Origin: Streptomyces bathyalis
GTDB taxonomy: Bacteria > Actinomycetota > Actinomycetes > Streptomycetales > Streptomycetaceae
Assembly: GCF_015910445.1 (NCBI RefSeq)
Contig: NZ_CP048882.1
Coordinates: 7,065,501-7,129,500 of the forward strand
Length of the DNA: 64,000 bases
Direction: 5' to 3'
The translations under genes were made by a program, and so were the position numbers. Below are positions 1 to 9,933 of the stretch, piece by piece. Within the stretch, counting starts at the first letter, position 1. Each line of letters starts with the position of its first letter. The notes beneath the pieces are model-generated. The model saw only the letters and a program-made list of their open reading frames with translations, was not told the DNA's origin and searched no databases.

Positions 1-1574
<1,574 letters not shown>

Positions 1575-1618
1575 GGGCGCGGGAGCGTCGGAGCGCGGAG
1601 GATCGAAACGGCGTGTGT

Positions 1619-1653
1619 CAGGGCCGGTTCGGTGTCACACCGGGCCGGCCCTG
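1619..1653. terminator. Bidirectional hairpin between convergent gcvP and DUF5999 gene
   Basis: A nine-base perfect stem (CAGGGCCGG with CCGGCCCTG) encloses a second stem (CGGTGT with ACACCG) across a one-base centre. It sits between two convergent stop codons and has no U-tract, which is usual in high-GC actinomycetes. Terminator function is inferred from position and stem stability. Confidence 0.75.
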
Positions 1654-1672
1654 GCCTGTGGCTGCTGTGGGA

Positions 1673-1879
1673 TCAGGCAGCGGTGGCGATGTTGCGGCTG
1701 TCGAGCGGACGGTGCGGGTCGATGATCTTGCCGTCCGGGAGAAGCTCGCCCGTGTCCTCGAAGAGGAGGACGCCATTGCACAGCAGGCTCCAGCCCTGCT
1801 CCGGGAAGTGGGCCACAGGGTGTGCGGCTTCCCGGTCGGCGGACTCGGCTGTCGGGCAAGGTGGCTGGTGCTGGCACAT
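1673..1879 (-). CDS. DUF5999 family small protein
   Basis: A 68-residue protein beginning MCQHQPPCP and containing the stretch PEQGWSLLCNGVLLFEDTGE, which I recognise as the Streptomyces DUF5999 family. The Cys/His-rich start (C-x-H-x-x-x-C) could bind metal, but no function is established to my knowledge. The frame is open further upstream, to 1936 or 2035, yet the family starts at MCQHQ and a GGAAG motif lies about 12 bases before that ATG, so 1879 is chosen. It converges on gcvP across a shared terminator and is apparently monocistronic. Confidence 0.8.
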   Translation of the reverse strand: MCQHQPPCPTAESADREAAHPVAHFPEQGWSLLCNGVLLFEDTGELLPDGKIIDPHRPLDSRNIATAA

Positions 1880-2153
1880 TGTCGCTGTCGTCTTCCGTTG
1901 TGTCGTGATGTCCGTGCGGCTGGTCACGATGTCCATGGCCGCCCCCCGTTCCGGTGTGTGTCCCAGTGTTCCCCTGCGGAGGAGATTCCGCAGGGATTTC
2001 GTGTCACCGCTCCTCAACCAGGAGAGACGCATCACTCGTGCGGGTGGTTGCCGTCAACTGATCCGCACATACGGGTGGTTTGCCGTATACGTGCAACGGG
2101 GGAAGCCGCCCTGGATCACCGCGACAGGCACCGCGTACGGTATCCCACGAAAC

Positions 2154-2762
2154 TCACCTGCCGCTTCTCAGCAGGGGAGTTGCCGGAACCGAACGTCTGG
2201 TCAGCAGGGGCAGGAGCGCGTCGGCACGGTGCGGAACGTGGGCCGCGATGCCGGGGGGAGCGGGCGCGAGGGGGATGAGCAGGTCCGACGGCTGCGGGGC
2301 ACCCTCGTCGATGGCCGCCGTGGCGTTTCCGTGCAGCCAGAGGGTGAGCATGTACAGCCGGGGCACGGACAGCAGCCGCGGCTGGTGGAGTCCGGGCAGC
2401 GACTCGGCCTGCCGCAGGGCCCGTTGGGACGAGGCGACGTACGGGCCGCCGCAGAAGTACGCGAAGGCCCAGCCGTCGGAGGTGAGCAGCGTCTCCGCCG
2501 CCCCCACCGCCGGGGACCCGGCAGGGGCGTCCTTCTCCCGCAGCAGGAAGCGCCAGCCGGTCAGACGCGTGTACGGGGCAGAGTTCGGTGGGCCGAAGTC
2601 GGCCAACTCGTGCACGGGCAGTGGGTGTTCGATCTCCAGCGAGAGTCCGCCGCCGTCGGCGGCGACGGGTGCGTGTCCCCGGTGTGCGGTGGCCGGCGCG
2701 CGCAGGGCCGCGAGGACGCTGCGTGCTGCGGGAGCCGGGGCGGAAGGAACGTGGAGCGGCAT
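2154..2762 (-). CDS. Conserved hypothetical protein (unrecognised)
   Basis: About 202 residues, rich in Ala, Pro and Leu, starting MPLHVPSAPAP. I do not recognise a domain. There is no signal peptide or transmembrane segment. A central portion (GWAFAYFCGGPYVASSQRALRQ) and a C-terminal part rich in prolines and arginines look like a soluble single domain. The frame extends to an ATG at 2807, adding 15 residues; 2762 is preferred because upstream residues are basic and low-complexity. Third-position GC bias supports this strand over overlapping frames. It is separated from the next gene by about 500 bases of divergent upstream sequence. Confidence 0.55.
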   Translation of the reverse strand: MPLHVPSAPAPAARSVLAALRAPATAHRGHAPVAADGGGLSLEIEHPLPVHELADFGPPNSAPYTRLTGWRFLLREKDAPAGSPAVGAAETLLTSDGWAFAYFCGGPYVASSQRALRQAESLPGLHQPRLLSVPRLYMLTLWLHGNATAAIDEGAPQPSDLLIPLAPAPPGIAAHVPHRADALLPLLTRRSVPATPLLRSGR

Positions 2763-3260
2763 GGTGGATCGCCACCTCTCGCTGAAGAGCCACGTGGTGC
2801 TCGGCATGGCGCGGACGGCACTGTCGGCGTGGGGAGGTGCCGCGAAGCGGCAGCGGGACCGTCGACTGCGGGCACCGGCCGGTCCGGTGATACCGCGTCT
2901 CGATCCGTACCGGAGTTTATACGAAACGCGTTACATCACCATTTCGGCTAACGGGCCACCACTTTCGTTTCAAGACTGCATCCGGCCGGTATTGCACCGC
3001 ACTTGACCACATGTACCGCGGCGGGAGGCCCTGTGGCCTGGGGTGATTGAGACGTCGTGGTCGGCCGGATCCAGTCTGCGTTTCCCACAAGGACTGTGCG
3101 CGTGGTCTTGGACCACTGCCGTATGCCTCCGGAACGTGCCGTTCGGCGCAGGTGAGAGGTTCACGGCAGGCGGGTACGTGGAGATCGTCGAGGCGTTATC
3201 CGCAGGCTCGACGGGCATCATCGCTGACACCACGCGGCCGTATCGAGGAGGGACACCCCG
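2763..3260. other. Divergent intergenic region, no gene recognised
   Basis: About 500 bases between two divergently transcribed genes. The middle (about 2900-2990) is AT-richer than its surroundings and contains a possible TTGACC -35 hexamer near 3003 on the plus strand. I see no convincing paired -35/-10, inverted repeat or open frame with good codon bias. It probably holds both promoters. Confidence 0.4.
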
Positions 3261-4757
3261 ATGGGTGAGAAGGTCGTCTCCGACGGGTTCGACCTGTCCG
3301 CTCGGCATCGGTACAGGCGGAAGCTGAAGGAGTGCCTGGAGGCGTTCGAGGTTCTCCTGGAGGAGAAGCGGTTCGAGCGTCCCCGCAACCTCATGGGCCT
3401 GGAGATCGAGCTCAATCTCGCGGACGCCGACGGCATGCCCCGCATGATGAACGCCGAGGTGCTGCAGCGCATCGGCAGCCAGGACTTCCAGTCGGAGCTG
3501 GGGCAGTTCAACCTCGAGGTCAACATCGTGCCTCACCGTCTGTCCGGGCGGGTCTTCGACCAGCTCGCGGAGGAGCTGCGCACCGGACTGGGCTACGCGG
3601 ACCGGCAGGCCAATGAGGTGGGCGCAGGGATCGTGATGATCGGCATTCTGCCGACGCTCACGGACGAGGACCTGGTCTCCTCGAACCTCACAGCCGTGGA
3701 CCGCTACACGCTGCTCAACAACCAGATCATGGCCGCGCGGGGCGAGGAGGTCGTCCTCGACATCCAAGGCGTCGAGCGGCTGACGCGGACCTCCGCCTCG
3801 ATCGCTCCCGAGGCGGCGTGCACCTCGGTGCAGCTCCATCTGCAGGTGACGCCGGAACGTTTCGCTGATGTATGGAACGCCTCCCAGGCCGTGTCCGCCG
3901 TGCAGGTCGCGATGGGCGCCAACTCGCCCTTCGTCTTCGGCCGGGAGCTGTGGCGGGAGTCGCGCATCCCGGTCTTCCTGCAGGCGACCGACACCCGCTC
4001 GGACGAGCTGCGGGCACAGGGCGTGCGGCCGCGCACCTGGTTCGGCGAGCGGTGGATCGGTTCGGCGTTCGACCTCTTCGAGGAGAACCTGCGCTACTTC
4101 CCGTCGCTGCTGCCCATCTGCGACGACGAGGATCCGCAGAGCGTGCTGAGAGCCGGCGGCACTCCGGGCCTGCCCGAACTCGTGCTGCACAACGGCACCG
4201 TCTACCGCTGGAACAGACCCGTGTACGCGGTCAGCGAGGGCGTGCCGCATCTGCGCGTGGAGAACCGGGTACTGCCAGCCGGCCCCACGGTCACGGACGT
4301 GCTCGCCAACACGGCCCTCTACTACGGACTGGTGCGCAGCCTCGCCGACGAGCCCCGACCCGTCTGGTCGCGGCTGCCCTTCGGGGCCGCCTCCGCGAAC
4401 TTCGACGCGGCCTGCCGGCACGGCATCGAGGCGGAGCTGACCTGGCCGCGGCACGGCCGCCCCGGGGGCCTTGTCACGATGCCGGCGATCCGGCTCGTGC
4501 AGGAGGAACTGCTTCCGCTCGCCGCGGCCGGGCTTGAGGCGTGGGGCGTCGAGAGCGGCGACCGCGACCGTTGCCTGGGTGTCATCGAGGAACGCTGCCG
4601 GCGCCGCGTCAACGGGGCGTCGTGGCAGGCGGACGCCTACCACCGCGCCGTCGAGTCCGGCCTCGAGCGGGAGAAGGCGCTCGCGGCGGTCACGCGACGC
4701 TACTGCGAACTCGCGCGTACGGGAGAGCCTGTGCACACCTGGGCTCCCGGCCCGTAG
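3261..4757 (+). CDS. Glutamate-cysteine ligase family 2 (GCS2-like) protein
   Basis: A 498-residue protein of the GCS2 ATP-grasp-like carboxylate-amine ligase superfamily. The signature GLEIELNLAD (residues 46-55) supplies the acidic metal/ATP ligands; the SELGQFNLEVN and VENRVLPAGPTVTDVLAN segments match later conserved blocks. It starts at ATG 3261 after GAGGAGG at about 3246. Actinomycetes normally make mycothiol, not glutathione, so the true amino-acid substrates are uncertain: gamma-glutamylcysteine formation, as in ergothioneine EgtA, or another gamma-glutamyl amide are both possible. No egtBCDE partners are beside it. The next gene starts 118 bases downstream with its own binding site. 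Confidence 0.8.
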   Translation: MGEKVVSDGFDLSARHRYRRKLKECLEAFEVLLEEKRFERPRNLMGLEIELNLADADGMPRMMNAEVLQRIGSQDFQSELGQFNLEVNIVPHRLSGRVFDQLAEELRTGLGYADRQANEVGAGIVMIGILPTLTDEDLVSSNLTAVDRYTLLNNQIMAARGEEVVLDIQGVERLTRTSASIAPEAACTSVQLHLQVTPERFADVWNASQAVSAVQVAMGANSPFVFGRELWRESRIPVFLQATDTRSDELRAQGVRPRTWFGERWIGSAFDLFEENLRYFPSLLPICDDEDPQSVLRAGGTPGLPELVLHNGTVYRWNRPVYAVSEGVPHLRVENRVLPAGPTVTDVLANTALYYGLVRSLADEPRPVWSRLPFGAASANFDAACRHGIEAELTWPRHGRPGGLVTMPAIRLVQEELLPLAAAGLEAWGVESGDRDRCLGVIEERCRRRVNGASWQADAYHRAVESGLEREKALAAVTRRYCELARTGEPVHTWAPGP

Positions 4758-4875
4758 ACGCCGCGTACGGGCGGGAGTGCAACGGACCGCCCGACCCCTG
4801 CTTCGCACGCCCCGGCGCCGTCCGGCAAGCTATGCACGTCCCCGGCTGTCGCGGACCGGTGAACTGGAGGCATGT

Positions 4876-5679
4876 GTGCAGTCGCAAGCGAGCGACCCCG
4901 CTCGGTTCCCGGCGTCCGAGGAGCTTTCGGCGCGCACGCTCCGGCACGAGACGCTGCTGGTGCTGGCACTGTCGCTCGGTGCGAGCGCCGTCTCCGCGCT
5001 GATCAGCTTCATCGGCTCGCTGACCGCCTCGGGCGCACTCGCCGACCAGTCGGCACGCCTGAACACCTCGCGCGCTCCCGACCGGCCCTGGCTAGACCTG
5101 GCCTGGCAGCTCTTCGGGATCGCCACCGCGCTGGTCCCGGTGGTGCTGGTGGCCCATCTCCTCACACGGGAGGGCGCGGGCGGGCTGCGCTCCCTCGGGT
5201 TCGACCGGAGCAGGCCGGGATTCGACCTGGGACGCGGCGCGGTGCTCGCCGCCGCCATCGGAGGGAGCGGGCTCGGCTTCTACCTGGGGGCTCTGCAGGC
5301 CGGCTTCAACCTCACCGTGGTGCCCGAATCGCTGCCGCACGTGTGGTGGCGCATCCCCGTGCTGATCCTCTCCGCGATCCAGAACTCCGTGCTCGAAGAG
5401 GTGATCGTCGTCGGCTACCTGCTGCGCAGGCTCGGGCAGCTGGACTTCTCACCCTGGGCCGCACTCGCGGTGAGCGCGCTGCTGCGCGGCTCGTACCACC
5501 TCTACCAGGGCATCGGCGGGCTGCTCGGCAACATGGCGATGGGCGTGATCTTCGTCCTGCTGTACCGGCGCTGGGGGCGCGTCGGACCGCTGGTGGTGGC
5601 GCACGCGCTGATCGACATCGTGGCCTTCGCCGGCTACGCGCTCTTCGCGGGCAAGGTGGACTGGCTGCCCACGCCCTGA
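4876..5679 (+). CDS. CPBP family intramembrane metalloprotease (CAAX-like)
   Basis: A 267-residue multi-pass membrane protein. It carries the three CPBP/Abi motifs: LEEVIVVGYLLRRL (Glu-Glu and Arg), SYHLYQG (His) and VAHALIDIVAF (His). This family cleaves substrates within the membrane; in bacteria it is linked to bacteriocin immunity and protein maturation. The GTG start at 4876 is selected because GGAGG ends five bases before it. Longer open sequence upstream overlaps the preceding ligase and has poor codon bias. It converges with the PhzF-like gene at a 25-base gap. Substrate unknown. Confidence 0.85.
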   Translation: MQSQASDPARFPASEELSARTLRHETLLVLALSLGASAVSALISFIGSLTASGALADQSARLNTSRAPDRPWLDLAWQLFGIATALVPVVLVAHLLTREGAGGLRSLGFDRSRPGFDLGRGAVLAAAIGGSGLGFYLGALQAGFNLTVVPESLPHVWWRIPVLILSAIQNSVLEEVIVVGYLLRRLGQLDFSPWAALAVSALLRGSYHLYQGIGGLLGNMAMGVIFVLLYRRWGRVGPLVVAHALIDIVAFAGYALFAGKVDWLPTP

Positions 5680-5704
5680 CAGCCGCCGGCCCGCTGCGGG
5701 GCCG

Positions 5705-6538
5705 TCACCATCCGGCGCACAGGTGGGCGTCCAGGACCGTGACTGCCGCTCCCGTCAGCTCGGTGCGTTCGCCTCGCAGCGTCGTACGCACCAGCCCCGT
5801 TCGGGCGGAGCACTGAAGGCCCGTCAGTGACTCACGGCCGAGCCGCGCGGACCACAGCGGTGCCAGCGCGGTGTGGGCGCTGCCGGTGACCGGGTCCTCG
5901 GGAATGCCGACGGAGGGGGCGAACATCCGCGAGGCGTAGTCGTATTGGCCGCCGCTGCCTTGTTCGGCGCCGCCGTCCGCGATCGCGGTGACGATGACGC
6001 CCCTGTGCGGGAGACGGCCCAGGGCGGTGCTGTCGGGAGCGAGGGCGCGCAGCGTCCCCTCGTCGGAGACCTCGACGAGGAGATCGCCGAGCGTCCCGGT
6101 GTCGTGCACGGACACCGGTTCGGCGCCGAGGGCGTCGGCGAGCCCGGGAGGCGCCGGGGCCGGTGTCAGCGGGGCCGTGGGGAAGTCCAGCGTGATCGCG
6201 CCGCCTGCAGCGGTCGCCGCGGTGAGCACGCCGCTGCGGGTGCGGAAGCGCACGGTGCCGGAGCTCAGGCCGTCGCTGTGCAGGACGTGTGCCGTGGCCA
6301 GCGTGGCGTGACCGCACAGATCGACCTCCGCGGCCGGGGTGAACCAGCGAAGCGCCCAGTCGGCCCCGGCGTCGCCGGGGAGCGGGTGCGCGAAGGCGGT
6401 CTCCGAGAGGTTCATCTCGTTGGCGACCCTCTGCATGCGTTCGTCCGCCGGGAAGGTCTCCTCCTCCAACAGCACGACTGCGGCGGGATTGCCGCGGTAG
6501 GGGCGGTCGGTGAAGGCGTCGACTGTACGGATCCTCAT
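5705..6538 (-). CDS. PhzF family isomerase/epimerase-like protein
   Basis: A 277-residue PhzF-fold protein. The start MRIRTVDAFTDRPYRGNPAAVV is characteristic: the GNPAAVV loop and the later acid NEMNLSETAF supply the conserved catalytic Glu, and the C-terminal domain repeats the fold (GIPEDPVTGSAHTAL). True PhzF isomerises dihydro-hydroxyanthranilate in phenazine synthesis, but no phz genes are present, so this is likely a general PhzF-like isomerase of unknown substrate. The ATG at 6538 was chosen over upstream in-frame codons because homologues begin at MRIRTVDAF. It is divergent from the PadR regulator, 167 bases apart, with a dyad between them. Confidence 0.85.
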   Translation of the reverse strand: MRIRTVDAFTDRPYRGNPAAVVLLEEETFPADERMQRVANEMNLSETAFAHPLPGDAGADWALRWFTPAAEVDLCGHATLATAHVLHSDGLSSGTVRFRTRSGVLTAATAAGGAITLDFPTAPLTPAPAPPGLADALGAEPVSVHDTGTLGDLLVEVSDEGTLRALAPDSTALGRLPHRGVIVTAIADGGAEQGSGGQYDYASRMFAPSVGIPEDPVTGSAHTALAPLWSARLGRESLTGLQCSARTGLVRTTLRGERTELTGAAVTVLDAHLCAGW

Positions 6539-6638
6539 GGGCCGGGACGTTAGGCCAGGGCGGCCGCGGCGTGCCACGGCCAATGCGGCGAAGGTGGACC
6601 GGCGCGGTATCGCTCGGGTATTGCCATACGAGCATCGC

Positions 6639-6648
6639 CGATATATCG
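6639..6648. promoter_or_regulatory. CGATATATCG palindrome, candidate PadR operator
   Basis: A perfect ten-base palindrome, in an AT-rich patch, lies 57 bases before the PadR start and 100 bases before the divergent PhzF-like start. PadR proteins commonly autoregulate through AT-rich dyads of this kind, so it is a likely operator controlling one or both genes. This is inference from position and symmetry. Confidence 0.5.
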
Positions 6649-6705
6649 TTGACCCATCACGACAAGTCAAAGTCTGTCAAAGACAGATCATGGAAGGGAT
6701 TCGTC

Positions 6706-7323
6706 ATGCGTAAGGAAGAACAGCGACCTGGTGGCCGCGGGCATGGCCGTGGCCCCGGATACTGCGGCCCGGCCGGTTTCGGCGGCCCGTCCGAGCGCCG
6801 GGCCTTCGGTGCCTTCGGTCCGCCCTTCGGGGACGGCCCGCCCTTCGGGCCGAGAGGCCGGGGCCGGGGAGGACCGCGCGGGCGCGCACGCCGAGGTGAT
6901 GTGCGGGCCTCGATCCTGGCGCTCCTCAAGGACCGCCCGATGCACGGCTACGAGATGATCCAGGAGATCGCAGAGCGCAGCAGTGGCGCGTGGAAGCCGA
7001 GTCCGGGCTCGGTGTACCCGACGCTCCAGCTGCTGGAGGACGAGGGGCTCATCAGCAGCGCCAGTGAGGGCGGCAAGAACCTCTTCTCCCTCACCGACGC
7101 CGGCCGCCAGGAGGCCGAGGCCGGCCCGGAGGCCCCCTGGGAGGAGGCCGGGCGCGGCATCGACTGGGAGGCCATGAACGAGGTGCGCAAGGCCGGCGGC
7201 GCGCTGGTCAGTGCCTTCCAGCAGGTCTGGGCGAACGGCACCCCGGAGCAGCGCGAGAAGGCGCTCGGTGTCGTCAACGACGCCCGCAAGAAGCTCTATC
7301 TGATCCTCGCCGAGGAGGAGTGA
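6706..7323 (+). CDS. PadR family transcriptional regulator
   Basis: A 205-residue regulator. Residues 1-60 are a Gly/Pro/Arg-rich low-complexity tail; then comes a PadR winged helix (RASILALLKDRPMHGYEMIQEI...KPSPGSVYPTLQLLEDEGLI) and a C-terminal helical dimerisation region. The ATG at 6706 follows AAGGGA with correct spacing. PadR proteins repress divergent or neighbouring genes in response to small molecules; the PhzF-like gene and its own promoter are the obvious targets here. It converges with the DUF4232 lipoprotein gene 43 bases downstream. The long disordered N-terminus is common in streptomycete PadR proteins. Confidence 0.88.
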   Translation: MRKEEQRPGGRGHGRGPGYCGPAGFGGPSERRAFGAFGPPFGDGPPFGPRGRGRGGPRGRARRGDVRASILALLKDRPMHGYEMIQEIAERSSGAWKPSPGSVYPTLQLLEDEGLISSASEGGKNLFSLTDAGRQEAEAGPEAPWEEAGRGIDWEAMNEVRKAGGALVSAFQQVWANGTPEQREKALGVVNDARKKLYLILAEEE

Positions 7324-7366
7324 CCGCGGGGGTGTGCGTGCGGTGCGCGGGGCCGTGAGGCGGCTG

Positions 7367-8044
7367 TCAGCTGGGAGGACCGGCCCCCGGCAGCAGCGGC
7401 CGGACGTCGATCTCGCCGGCGCCGCACACCTCACCCGACTTCCACGATGCCGTCCTCGCGGTGCGCTGATCCGGCGGGATCACGCGCACCGCCTTCGGTT
7501 CGGGGCACCGGCCGTCGTCGGGATCGCCCTCGCCGGGCACGACCGTCCAGTGCAGCCGGGCAGTCGCGTGCCCGCCGGGGGAGAGGGTGAGCTGGCGGGA
7601 GGGGACGGAGTGGTCCCGTACCACCTTGGTGGGGATCTTCCCGCCGTTCGCGCCGGTCAGCTGGAGCCCTGGCCAGCCCTGCGTACGGCAGGCGGCCGAC
7701 GAGGAGTTGGTGAGGACGAGGGCGGCGTAGCGGTTGCCCGCGGCGGGCTGTCCCGGTCGCAGTGAGACCGTCAGCGCCTCCGTGGTGCACCAGCGAGGCC
7801 GGTCCGCTCCGCTGCCGGAGCCTCCGGGGCGGCCACGGTCGTCACCCGGAGCGTCCTGGGCGCCGGGCGCCTGAGCGGAGCCCACGGAATCGGACGGGCC
7901 CGGGGAAGCGGTGGAGCCGGAGTCCGTGCCGTCCACGGATGCCGGCGAATTGGAGGAGGAGGCGGACCCCGCGCAGCCGCTGACGGTCACAGCGGCACCG
8001 AGGGCGAGCGCGGCGAGAACGGAGCGTGCATGGTGAGCGGCCAT
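7367..8044 (-). CDS. DUF4232 domain lipoprotein
   Basis: A 225-residue predicted lipoprotein. The N-terminus MAAHHARSVLAALALGAAV ends in a lipobox with Cys (VSGC), followed by a Ser/Pro/Gly-rich linker to about residue 85. The remainder is a beta-rich domain starting WCTTEALTV, with conserved segments (NRYAALVLTNSS, CRTQGWPGLQL, LHWTV) of the DUF4232 family and four Cys that may form disulfides outside the membrane. Function is unknown; the family is abundant in actinomycetes and exported. ATG 8044 gives a proper signal peptide; the frame is open to 8107 without improving it. Confidence 0.82.
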   Translation of the reverse strand: MAAHHARSVLAALALGAAVTVSGCAGSASSSNSPASVDGTDSGSTASPGPSDSVGSAQAPGAQDAPGDDRGRPGGSGSGADRPRWCTTEALTVSLRPGQPAAGNRYAALVLTNSSSAACRTQGWPGLQLTGANGGKIPTKVVRDHSVPSRQLTLSPGGHATARLHWTVVPGEGDPDDGRCPEPKAVRVIPPDQRTARTASWKSGEVCGAGEIDVRPLLPGAGPPS

Positions 8045-8148
8045 GGAAATCTCCAAGTGCTGCCGTATGGGGGGCTGTTGGAGAACAAGACGCGACCTTC
8101 CGGGCATTCGGTTCCTCCCTACCCACCCCGAACTCCCTTCAGGCGGCG

Positions 8149-8166
8149 CTCCTCCTCAAGGAGGAG
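8149..8166. repeat. Near-perfect 18-base palindrome with a Shine-Dalgarno-like half
   Basis: CTCCTCCT and AGGAGGAG are separated only by CA. It lies between the divergent lipoprotein (start 8044) and the Clp-N gene (start 8257). One half is a perfect ribosome-binding sequence, but no start codon lies at proper distance on either strand. It could be an operator or a transcript hairpin. Confidence 0.4.
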
Positions 8167-8256
8167 GCCCCTGCGGTACGCACCTCCCATCGGGGTACGT
8201 GCATATGCCCCGCGGCGAGGATGTGTGGCCGGATGTGCATGTGATGTGGTGGTGCT

Positions 8257-8811
8257 GTGGACACCAGTACGCCCCCAGTGCCTGCCGGCAGAACGGCAGG
8301 CGCGGTGATCGAGGACCGGCTGAGCGAACAGCTGGCAGCCGTCGTCGCGACCGCGCGCCGACGGGCCTCCAGGGGTGGCGACCGGGGCGTGGACACCGCG
8401 CATCTGCTGCACAGCCTTCTCGAATCGGATCCCGTTGTACGGGCGTTCCTCGGCGGTGGAGGTCCGCTGACCGCGAAGCTGCTCGGCTATCTCGCGCAGC
8501 GCAGCATCGGATACGGCCTGCGCTGGCGGCATTCGGTGGAGAAGGCCGGTGTCCCGTGTGCCGGAGTCGACGAGGGCCTGCTGCCGGGCTGGTCCCCGGC
8601 TGCCGTCATGGCGATGGAGGTTGCGCTGGGCTGCGTCAGGGCGCGTGGCGCCGATCGCGCTGACGGCGTCGATCTCTTCGCCGGACTGGTCGCCGACGCG
8701 GAGTGCCGTGCCGCGGAAGTGCTGCGTACCGCCGGAGTCGATGTGCGCGGAATCGCCACGGGGCTCGGCGTCAGAAGGCCGGGCGAACCGGACAGCCGTC
8801 GAGTGTCATGA
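8257..8811 (+). CDS. Clp N-terminal domain protein without ATPase
   Basis: A 184-residue protein made of two Clp-N repeats. The first (about residues 17-80) holds VDTAHLLHSLLESDPVVRAFLGG, the second (about 105-175) holds GADRADGVDLFAGLVADAECRAAEVL. Clp-N repeats in ClpA/ClpC form the substrate- and adaptor-binding N-domain; here there are no AAA+ modules, Walker motifs or protease-docking loop. It may act as an adaptor-like decoy or bind degradation substrates. The GTG start at 8257 has only a weak purine run upstream, and starts further in would truncate the first repeat. The next gene follows 44 bases later. Confidence 0.75.
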   Translation: MDTSTPPVPAGRTAGAVIEDRLSEQLAAVVATARRRASRGGDRGVDTAHLLHSLLESDPVVRAFLGGGGPLTAKLLGYLAQRSIGYGLRWRHSVEKAGVPCAGVDEGLLPGWSPAAVMAMEVALGCVRARGADRADGVDLFAGLVADAECRAAEVLRTAGVDVRGIATGLGVRRPGEPDSRRVS

Positions 8812-8855
8812 GTATCAGGGGTGACACTCCTGTCGGTCGTTGACATGATGAGTGC

Positions 8856-9878
8856 ATGCATGACACGACGCGGCCGGGTCCTTCCGTGCGCGGAGGAAGC
8901 CTCGGCCTGACGCTGGCGCTCGTCTCCGCCTTCGCGTTCGGCGGTTCGGGGCCCGCTGCCAAACCGCTGATCGAGGCCGGTCTCGAACCCCTGCATGTGA
9001 CCTGGCTGCGGGTTGCGGGCGCGGCCTGCGTCATGCTGCCCCTCGCCTGGCGTCACCGGGGGCTGGTGCGTGAACGCCCCGGCCTGCTCCTCGGGTTCGG
9101 GCTGCTCGCCGTCGCCGGTGTGCAGGCGTGCTACTTCGCGGCGCTCTCCCGCATCCCGGTCGGCGTCGCCCTGCTCATCGAATACCTCGCACCCGCGCTG
9201 GTGCTGGGCTGGGTGCGGTTCGTGCAGCGTCGGCCCGTGAGTCGTGCCGCGGGTGTGGGCGTCGTACTCGCGGTGGGCGGCCTGGCCTGCGTGGTGCGCG
9301 TCTGGTCCGGGCTGACGCTCGACCTCCTGGGGCTGCTGCTGGCGCTTGGCGCGGCGTGCTGTCAGGTGGGCTACTTCGTACTCTCGGACCACGGCAGCGA
9401 CGGGTCGGACGGCCGCCGCCCCTCCGACCCCATGGGTGTGATCGCCTACGGTCTGCTCATCGGCGCGCTGCTGCTCACCGTGCTGGCCAGGCCATGGGAG
9501 ATGGAGTGGCACGTGCTGGCAGGTGAGGCCTCCATGGACGGCAGGACGGTGCCGGCGCTCGTGCTGCTGGGCTGGATCGTGCTGGTGGCGACGGTTGCCG
9601 CGTACCTGACCGGAGTCGTCTCGGTACGCAGGCTCTCCCCGCAGGTCGCCGGTGTCGTGGCGTGCCTGGAGGCCGTCATCGCGACCGTGCTTGCCTGGGT
9701 GCTCCTCGGTGAACACCTCGCCCCCGTACAGCTCGTGGGCGGTGCCGTGGTGCTGCTCGGTGCCTTCATCGCGCAGAGTTCTGCCCCCAAGCAGCAGCAG
9801 GACGAGCCGGTCGCATCCGGCGGGACGGAGTCCGGCGCGCCCGTTGACGGCGCCCTGCCGGACGACGCGCACGCCTGA
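8856..9878 (+). CDS. EamA/DMT family permease
   Basis: A 340-residue drug/metabolite transporter superfamily protein with ten predicted membrane helices in two EamA repeats. The first repeat opens LGLTLALVSAFAFGGSGPAAKPL; the second ends QVAGVVACLEAVIATVLAWVLLGEHL, the usual EamA fingerprint. A cytosolic loop of about 20 residues (DHGSDGSDGRRPSD) separates helices in the middle, and the C-terminal 35 residues are hydrophilic. The substrate cannot be predicted; homologues export amino acids or metabolites. It follows the Clp-N gene by 44 bases and could be cotranscribed. Confidence 0.85.
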   Translation: MHDTTRPGPSVRGGSLGLTLALVSAFAFGGSGPAAKPLIEAGLEPLHVTWLRVAGAACVMLPLAWRHRGLVRERPGLLLGFGLLAVAGVQACYFAALSRIPVGVALLIEYLAPALVLGWVRFVQRRPVSRAAGVGVVLAVGGLACVVRVWSGLTLDLLGLLLALGAACCQVGYFVLSDHGSDGSDGRRPSDPMGVIAYGLLIGALLLTVLARPWEMEWHVLAGEASMDGRTVPALVLLGWIVLVATVAAYLTGVVSVRRLSPQVAGVVACLEAVIATVLAWVLLGEHLAPVQLVGGAVVLLGAFIAQSSAPKQQQDEPVASGGTESGAPVDGALPDDAHA

Positions 9879-9933
9879 ACCGGGCCCGACCATCGGCATG
9901 CCCCGGCGCTGAACCCGCTGAACCACCCCCGTA

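Noticed and set aside
8840..8845. TTGACA hexamer just before the EamA gene
   Set aside because: It is only 11 bases from the ATG, so a matching -10 element would fall inside the gene, and no TANNNT is present there.
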